Assembly (NCBI GenBank): GCA_026008535.1
Contig: BRKX01000002.1
Coordinates: forward strand, 32,231,501 to 32,295,500
DNA from: Perilla frutescens
Taxonomy: Eukaryota > Streptophyta > Magnoliopsida > Lamiales > Lamiaceae
DNA: 64,000 nucleotides
Reading direction: 5' to 3'
Shown: positions 56,377 to 64,000 of the stretch, piece after piece
Numbering within the stretch: the first letter of the stretch is position 1
Layout of the letters: each line of letters starts with the position of its first letter
Translations under genes and position numbers: made by a program
Notes under the pieces: model-generated
Databases searched by the model: none
What the model was told of the DNA's origin: nothing
Seen by the model: only the letters and a program-made list of their open reading frames with translations

Positions 56377-59300
56377 TTATCGCAGTTCCTCTGAACTAAA
56401 TTTGTTCCAAGCTTCCTATAAAACATTAAATTCCATGAGTTACTATTTTTTTTAAGAACTACCTATAACCGCTACTCATTAGGCGTGCTCTATGAGAATA
56501 ATATCAGCAAAACCTATAGCCTCAATCATCTGCCTAACAGATTTAGTTTTTACATAATGGGTAAATTTCTAAGCATTGCACGAAACTCAATCACATCAAG
56601 AATACCTTTAGAAGATCGAAAACCTTCTCAGCAATGTATTTTTGTTGGAGAGTAGCTCCTTTTTGTTGAACTTTGTCTGGATGGACATACAGGGTTGCCT
56701 TCTTGTAGACCTTCTTCACTGAATTGGAAGTAATCATATCTGTCAAAGAAACTGGATGCCAGCCACATTCAGGCCACAAAATCTGCAAAATATTAATCCA
56801 TAAAAGATGGTCACAAAAGGTTAGGATGAAAATTCCGTAGGGTAGGGTAAAACGGATGGTTGTAGTAGCATACAAAATAACATTTCAAACTGCATAATGT
56901 TATCACAAATTATGGAGCACAAATCTTGGGCAACAAAGTCCAAGTTCCAGTAGACTTGTGCGGGACCAAACACTCATAAGAATCAATGTAACCTTGAGGA
57001 CCAATGCTGCAGATAGATGTACTTCATCAGTAAACTACTCAAGCCAAACCTCAAGGGCTCAAGACAAACCTCAAGGCCTCGTGTCAGGGAATTAATTGAA
57101 ATTATTTTGAAGCAGCAACCAACAAAAATTCAGGCATTCATAGTATGATAACAAATCTTTCAAAAGCTGACCAGATCAGTTTACATATGCCAGATCTAGC
57201 AATTATAGATATGAAGGGACAGAAAACCTTATCCTACTAAAGAAATCAACCTGCTGCATTGATGATAACAATGCACGTATATTGCCTTCTTTTCCTGCAG
57301 CCCAACGCTTTATGTCATTCTCCAATACTTCTGCAACCCTCTGAAATAAAGAGTTTCAGATTAAAAGGAGCCACTTTACGAATACATGCATGTAATCTCT
57401 GTTTGGGGGTGTGAGGAAGAACCCTGATCCATTTATTATTACAGAATTACTTATTCAATCAAACCCAATTTCTCCTTCAGACTCCAAATCAAAAATTCAT
57501 GCAAGTAAATGTATAATCTTTAGATATCAAGTACTTTAGTATTGTAAGGTCTTAATATCATTCCTCAATCATATCACCACCTTACCTTAAGGAAACTCTG
57601 TGCAAACAATGGCATAATCACTCATTAAAATGAAGACACATTTGGTCATTTGTTTCTTATGTGTTTAGCATTCTTCACACTTTAGCATTACAGGTAGGGT
57701 GCCTAGTGAACTACCATCAGAAAGCATCATTAACAAAGTCAAACTGTCTTACACGTTTCTCTTCCTGCTCAAACTGACTCTCAAGATCACGTTGATTCTT
57801 TTCAGCAAGTGCTTCAGCCTGCAAACAGAAATGAAATTATAAATCTGATGTATACAAATTCTATGCACACCCAAGAGGCCAAGAAAATACATAAGAATCA
57901 CACTAGTACTGAGGAACATTGTGTTCATGTAGCTCCTAATTGTGTTTATTACGGACATCTCATCAATTACAGTATGAGAGGTCTAAACTCTGAAGGCATA
58001 ATTCATAAATCCTAGAAGTAATTGTAAATTTGCAATTTGTAACTGCAAAAACTAGCCAGCTCAAAGAACCCCTTGGCAGAAGAAAGTGAACAAGTGGTAC
58101 AGGGGCAGCTATAATCCATAATTTCCATTAATATTCATATATATGAGACAGGTGAATCTCACGATGTAACAGATGAAACTAAAATGAAAGACTTGTCTAA
58201 CACATTGTCATGGAGTCTCAGAGTCTCAGTTATCCAAGGAAACTTTTGTTCAAGCACAACAGATGATGTATTTCTTGTTTTCTCTGATTCACAAGAGTCC
58301 GTGTTATGACTTTCGAATGTATGATGCCTCTCCTCAAGAATATAAAACAATCAAGAGAAATGCACAATGTATTTAAAGTCTAGTATTCAATACACATACC
58401 ATGCGTGCATTTGTCCTCATATGACGACTTAGCCTAGCTCTTCGTCTTTCTTCAGGTTCCCCCTCAATTTCAATAAACTCCCCAGATGAAGTCGTAATAT
58501 CTGTGAGTAGCCGAGCAGGTGTGTAACAAGTGATTACTAGAAGTACCAAGTCAAAATACAAGCATTATCCACACTACATCATCTTAGAAAGGATAAACGT
58601 CATGAAACGGTCACAGCAGGAAAGAAAGAAAGAAAGCTATTCCTAATAGTAGCATTAATAATTAAGGATCCAAAATATCTCTAGCCAAAAAGCTGGTTAT
58701 CATAGCTTTTTATGGAAGACAATGACCTTCCGTATCATCTTAATACACACAACATATACCTTCAATTCATAGTATATTTCAGTGAATATGTGACAAATAA
58801 AGCGAGCTTGGTTTATGTTGAACCATAATTCCTAAAAATTCCACAGCAGCCGTAAATGATGCAAACAAAAATAAAATGCGGGCCATGATTAGCATGATTT
58901 TTTAATGTCCTACACATCAAGACCTAGTAGCTATGCATGGACTACTTTGTACACATAGCACCTCAATTATAATTAGATCCATTCTAAAGATTGCTTTGAC
59001 TAGAAGAGTACCTCCAAAAAGTGAAGAAAAATCGTTGCCAGTATTTGAAGTAGCAAAGGCCTTCTTAGTGTTGGCTTTGGGCTGTGAATGTGTTCGCTTC
59101 ACTTCAGGCTTCTTCTCTTCATGGAAGAAGTCACCAAATAGGGAATTCTAGACGAAAATGCAAAATCAATAAGAACTTACCCAAGCATCATTTGAATATT
59201 CGCAGACAGGATACATCTAGATTCTACCTGAGACGTAGAACTTGATCTTGGTGCATTCTTTTGCTGCATAGTGTCACCGCCACCAAAAATATCATCCACA

Positions 59301-60450
59301 TAATTGGCATTGCCGAACCCCTTCGAAATTGTGCCTGAACTTGGCTTGTCCGGTGTTATCCTTATACCATCAACTTTCGATTTGGTCCCACCCTTGACAA
59401 AATCATCAAAGTCATCAATCGATGAATGATGTGAACCTTTTCCTCTGTCTTGGTTTGAGGGCTCATCGAATGGCCACGAGGCATCCGGCTGAGGTAAAGA
59501 TGATTCAAATACTAAGAAAGGGTCATCAATCACAGTTGAGCTTGAATTAGATGCACGGCCATTTGTAGCTGGAAATGATTTTGTCTCGGAGAATACTCTG
59601 TTAAAGGTAATACTACATAAGGCAATCTTAAATTATAAACCAATTAAATCACACACCACTGATTAATTACAGCCGTTCTTTAAAAAGCAGAACACATTGT
59701 TATTGTTCATATTGCAACAAGAATAAAGGATAACCAAAAACAAAGTTATCACAGCTCTAAGGAACTCTCACTATAGTCTCAGTCATCTACGAAGTTAGTA
59801 AAACATGTATACATAATTCTCCTGTAATCATTTACGACATGCCACAGAGAGAAATGGTGTGCAGACCAGAATTCAATCAATCAACCAACGAGAACAAAAT
59901 TCAGCTATATGCAATACTTAGTGTTTGAAGCGCTATCTCCTCCGAATGTCGGTAGCAAATCATCCAATCCAGGCCCCTTTTTATCCGTCTTCACGTTCGA
60001 ATTCAGCCCTAAATTCCCAAGCAGATCATCAACATGACCAATCGGCTTCGACTTCAACCCCAACAAATCATCATAAGCATCGAAACCTACAGAACTGTTT
60101 GAACCCGAAATACTACTATAATTATTCCGAGTATTCGAGCCTGAAAGCAAGGTTTCGAAATCAACCCCCCCAAATTGTTGCGAACTCGAAGCAGAACCAC
60201 CGAAAATATCATCATCGACAAAAAGATTTTGAGATTGCGGTGTTCTCCCGATGCTAACATTGGACCGGAAAACTCCGTCGAGCTGATCAACAGGCAGCGA
60301 ATAAGGATCATCAAACGATGGCGTTTTAACGGTTGTATGGCTGTGAGTTGTGAATTGGGATTTAGGTTTCGGCTTCGATTTGGCCATAGGCGCTGATTTG
60401 CCCTGCGCTCTGAATCCGATGCTCTCAACCAAAACCCCGAATTCGTCCAT
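56377..60450 (-). CDS. Auxilin-like J-domain protein (clathrin uncoating)
   Basis: Likely cofactor that recruits Hsc70 to clathrin-coated vesicles. Exons on the minus strand: 60450-59918, 59597-59228, 59147-59012, 58500-58400, 57818-57753, 57340-57251, 56782-56606, 56415-56377, giving 503 residues with all phases consistent. The N-terminal half is Ser/Asp/Gly-rich and low-complexity, with repeated DDLLG, DDIFGG and DPF/DPY motifs, typical of clathrin and adaptor binding. A charged helix follows (AEALAEKNQRDLESQFEQEE), then EVLENDIKRWAAGKEGNIRA. The C-terminal J domain reads ILWPECGWHPVSLTDMITSN, with the catalytic HPD in LYVHPDKVQQKG, and ends EAWNKFSSEELR. The split J domain, starting in LWP and ending at the C-terminus, is diagnostic of auxilins. 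It is shorter than the large AUL1-type proteins and resembles the At1g21660-type group. No frame damage. Confidence 0.92.
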
Positions 60451-60900
60451 TATTTTCCAAAATTGTATCGAAATTCAGCTGCGATGAACAAATTGAGGTG
60501 GATATGTGTGATGTCTGAGGGAAGTAGAAAGGAAAAAAACGAAGGCAAAACGGATTTGAAAGGGAGAAAAAAAAACAATAGATGATATCAAAATTGATCA
60601 ATGGATTGAAGATGTTGTCGATGATGGAAGAAGAGAATAATTATTTTTCGGAAATTTTGAAAGGGCTGGAAGCCTGGAATGATGAATTCCTAAATTCTCT
60701 CCTTCAAACGCGTTGTCGGTCGACGCAGTATTATTGTGGCAAGATTCCAGGAATGAAATATTCACAGAGAGAGAGAGAAAGAGAGAGAGAGAGTTGGTGG
60801 AACGATGAGGTGGGGGTGGGCCAACGGCCAGTGAGGCGGTCCGGACTTCGTATTTTTGACACGGTTTTTTTTTTGTTTTGTTTTGTTTTTTTTTACAGAG
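60451..60900 (-). promoter_or_regulatory. 5' UTR and promoter region of the auxilin-like gene
   Basis: The upstream region contains an A/G-rich leader, a (GA)n tract at 60766-60793 (CT-rich on the gene strand, a common core-promoter feature of plants) and a TGGGCC motif near 60816. No TATA box is obvious. Confidence 0.4.
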
Positions 60901-62234
60901 GATATTGATTGAGTAATCGAAGGACGAGTAGATTTTGATGAATTTGGTGTATTGTTTATATTCACGATATACACAAAAACATATATTTTTTATATTTTTG
61001 TAATTTAAATTAAATGTATAGTTTTTTAACATAATATTGATTCTGCAGAAATACCTAACTTCAATTTTACGGAAATATTATTGGATATGGACATTAATTT
61101 CAAATTATCAATGTCCGTAAAATATTCAGAAAATGACAGGAGATTTTATTACAATTTTTTAATTAAAAAAAAAAAGAGATGAATTTCTAGATTATAATAA
61201 ATTGTATAAAGATTGTCTAGTGATTATGGTAAATGAAACCCATTAGAAGTTCAAATATATGATTATATCGATGCTAAATATTAAAATCATATTAATTTGA
61301 AATATGATTATACATGCATTGCTTGTATGTTTCTTGATTAACTTAAGCCATATGATCATAATAACATGGTGCGGATCTGTTATGACTTATGATAGTGTTG
61401 ATACGAATTACGATCGACTTTCATGACATTAGATTTAGGGAAGCGTGCAATCAAATATAATTTGGGATTATTACTCCAGATAAATTGTGAACGTGTATTA
61501 GACTCTTCCCACTACTTTTAAAATTTTGGTTGCACATTTGTATATTTTTTTGCATTTTTTAACAATTCAAATTATAACATTTAATGGTACCAATATTTCT
61601 TTTTTTAAATGTTCCCAATATTTCCAAATTTTCCACACAATTTGTAGAAATATTTCATCGGAATTAATAGTAAATAAAAATGTGGTCGTAATTTATTTTT
61701 TCTCTTGAAAGTATTTTTCTTTCACGTCCAAAATAATGCATGACATATTTTGTTTGGATAATTAAGCAAAAAAATGTCTGAATAAAATAGGCTGCCGTTA
61801 CAGAAAAAATGATCCTATCATGGGTAGTATCCCCACTCATCGAAAAATGTCAGATTTAAGCAAAAAAACAAAAAAAAAACATATACCTAGTGAAAAATAA
61901 CTGTACAGATATCTATACACATATTAAGGTAAAAGCGTATAATAAACGGCTCTGCTATAACCTGTTGTCTATAACATGCTTTAACAATTATATTTTAGAC
62001 GTCAATTTTTGTATAATAGACAACAATTTTGAGTTAATAAACAACAATAGTGACATTTATTGTTATAATTTTTATTTTTATTTTGCATTTTTCAGGATGA
62101 GTTGGACTACAACTGTTGTCTTTTAATAATATTTTACAATCTTATTTATTCTTCTTTTACTTGGTTATTTGAGAATTGTAACATTTTTTATTTTATTTTT
62201 TTATATATAAAAATAATTTTCATTTGTATTGCAC

Positions 62235-62283
<49 letters not shown>

Positions 62284-63066
62284 TTTGCAATAATTTATTT
62301 TTTTCTATTTCAATTCCATCATTTAAAATAATTAAATAATTATATTTTTTTATACTTGTCATATATTCAAAGAAATCAAATATTCTTTAACCGTGAACAT
62401 TATACATATAAAATCGTATCGTTTGAAATATTTAAATTCAATCTTGAATATGGATTTTCATTTATTTCCTAAAATTTAATATTCTTTGTTATAACAACAC
62501 AAAATTGATCTTCTTATCTAATTAATTAATGCATGTGCTTATCGTTTTATTAATTTTGAAAAATTGAACACGACATATAGAATTCAAAAATAATCATAAT
62601 ATTACAAATATAAAAAAATAATAATTATTTATGCCACATGAAAAATACTAGTAACACATGTAAATCAAACTGCCTGCACGTAATTTTGTTTGCCTGCATC
62701 AGCCTACAAACTGAATTCGATGGCAAACTTAAGCAATAGCATGCCGGGAAATAATTTTATGCGTGGATTCGTAAAATTCAAGAAAATAATCTAACACTTA
62801 TAAGCTCATTTAAAGAGTTGGATGATAATACTTTTAAAATAAAACATCTCATTTTCTCCCCAAATAGAAGGAACCTCCAACTCTAATACCACAAAAACAA
62901 TCATGGATTGATTAACTGACTAGCCAAGTATAGTGAAGTTTATAACTTAGATTGTTCATCTAGAATTTTTAACTGATTTACCTCTCGATCACTAAGAGGT
63001 TAGTCAATGCAATACGAGGAAAAGTCAACCTTCCACTCGAAACCTTTTAGCTTTAGATTCAGTCGT
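60901..63066. other. Unassigned spacer with (AAT)n microsatellite
   Basis: Very AT-rich sequence. A (TAA)n microsatellite of about 15 units occupies 62237-62283. The final few hundred bases should include the 3' UTR of the right-edge gene. No other gene is seen. Confidence 0.4.
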
Positions 63067-63897
63067 TCATGAGAGTTTGTTCACCTCGTATAGAAGTCCA
63101 GCAGAAAACAGAAAGCTGCATATATTCATACAATAGGTTAGTGGTTGAAATTTCAGATTCAATATCTATGCTTGCATTTGCTACCCTTTTTTTTTCCTTT
63201 TCATGAAACACGTTGCATAAAAAGTATAAGAGAAGGTATTCCATGCGGCATGTGATATTTCAGATTATTTCAGACGACGCGTGGGTCCACGCGCGCCCAC
63301 GGGCCCGACTATTTTTTTTTTTTTTTGACAGTTTTTTTGACTTTTTTTTCATTTTTTTATCCAATTTCACTCCAAAAAATCCTAAAAAACACAAAATAAA
63401 CCCCTAAAAACACCCCAAAAAAATTCTAAAAAACACAAAATATACCCTAAAAAAACCCCTAAAAAACCATGAACCCTAAAAAAAACCCCTAAAAAACATG
63501 AACCCTTAACCCTAAAAAAATTCTAAACTACTAAGCTCTAAACATTAATTCGAATGGAAAAAATCACAATTTGAACTAAATAAACAAGTATAAAATAACT
63601 AGCAGACCCCTTACTTTTTAATCATATAGATGATACTTTTCGAATTTTTTGTGATACTTTTCAGTGAGACTGTTGATACTGATTTAACTGTTTTTTCTAC
63701 TTTTGTGGGTTGACCCGGGTCAAAGCGCGGGTTTGACCCGACCCGTCTTAAATAGCACTATTTACAACAGGTGCATGGAAGTGTTTGCCAAAGTATAATA
63801 ATAAAGAAGTTGTTGAGTAACAAACCATACCAGGTTGTGATGCAAACTCGATGAACAGTGCTTGCAGCTATTAGTGCCACGGCTTCAGCAATTATAA
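63067..63897 (-). CDS. KRTCAP2-like oligosaccharyltransferase subunit, last two exons (5' partial)
   Basis: Two exons on the minus strand, 63897-63831 and 63115-63067, joined with consistent phase. Together they encode IIAEAVALIAASTVHRVCIT and then TCFLFSAGLLYEVNKLS before TGA. This matches the C-terminal part of keratinocyte-associated protein 2 (KRTCAP2/KCP2), a small multi-pass ER membrane subunit of the oligosaccharyltransferase complex; the human motif is HRVCVTTCFIFS. Splice signals: acceptor GTGATTCAG before 63897, donor CCTG/GTATGG after 63831, acceptor ATGCAG before 63115. GAG is followed by GTGAAC, so a further splice there cannot be excluded. The earlier exons lie beyond the right edge. 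The 715-bp intron contains a repeat element. Confidence 0.75.
63263..63760. mobile_element. Repeat element with GC-rich ends and GATACTTTT motifs, in an intron
   Basis: The left edge is GC-rich (GACGCGTGGGTCCACGCGCG) and so is the right edge (GTTGACCCGGGTCAAAGCGC, then GGGTTTGACCCGACCCG). The centre has a tandem CCCTAAAAAACAC-like array (63375-63520) and then TGATACTTTT motifs shared with 14340-14720. It sits inside the last intron of the KRTCAP2-like gene. Ends are approximate. Confidence 0.5.
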
Positions 63898-64000
63898 CTG
63901 AATCACAAAAGCCAAGATGTAAGTCACGAGAAGGTTACAAGATCATTGCTAATTCAGGCTATCAATGAATAACCAAGTTCAGCATTCATTTTCTCAGAGA

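Noticed and set aside
60087..60428. Second minus-strand frame and plus-strand frames over exon 1 of the auxilin-like gene
   Set aside because: They are shadows; the correct frame carries the DDLLG/DDIFGG motifs and joins in phase to seven further exons.
1..64000. rRNA, intact tRNA or organelle-derived insertions
   Set aside because: I found no rRNA-like sequence, no tRNA with intact stems and no recognisable plastid or mitochondrial gene by reading.

Overview
The window is nuclear DNA from a flowering plant. Every protein gene has GT-AG introns (except one intronless PPR gene), the spacers are very AT-rich, and plant-type transposons are abundant. The gene set (SWI3C, Mediator-associated protein 2, an organellar PPR protein, two AAP amino-acid permeases, an auxilin-like J-domain protein, a KRTCAP2-like OST subunit) fits a eudicot. 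An asterid, perhaps Lamiales, is my guess from general impression only.

Layout. 1-10 kb is a gene-dense island: the 3' part of SWI3C (+) converges on Mediator-associated protein 2 (-), followed by a PPR gene (-). 10.4-40.8 kb holds no intact host gene and is a mosaic of mobile elements: hAT, CACTA, Helitron, Stowaway and Mutator-like (MULE) elements, an LTR-like relic, and four elements whose ends abut (TA)n microsatellites. Two elements carry coding-like cargo: a sulfotransferase pseudogene plus an unknown chimeric ORF at 22-25 kb, and a FAR1-domain-only ORF inside a MULE with 9-bp target duplications at 31-32 kb. A decayed FAR1/MULE transposase lies at 37.8-39.5 kb. 41.6-52.8 kb holds a tandem pair of AAP3-like amino-acid permease genes (+) with the same six-exon plan; the second copy has lost several conserved family residues. 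56.4-60.5 kb is a complete eight-exon auxilin-like gene (-). The right edge (63.07-63.90 kb) holds the last two exons of a KRTCAP2-like gene (-), whose final intron contains a repeat-derived insertion.

The host genes act in separate processes: chromatin remodelling, transcription, organelle RNA processing, amino-acid import, clathrin uncoating and N-glycosylation. There is no operon-like logic; only the AAP pair is functionally linked, by tandem duplication. All exon joins were worked out by eye from frame continuity and GT-AG signals. Transposon boundaries were read from terminal repeats and target-site duplications where present; others are approximate.
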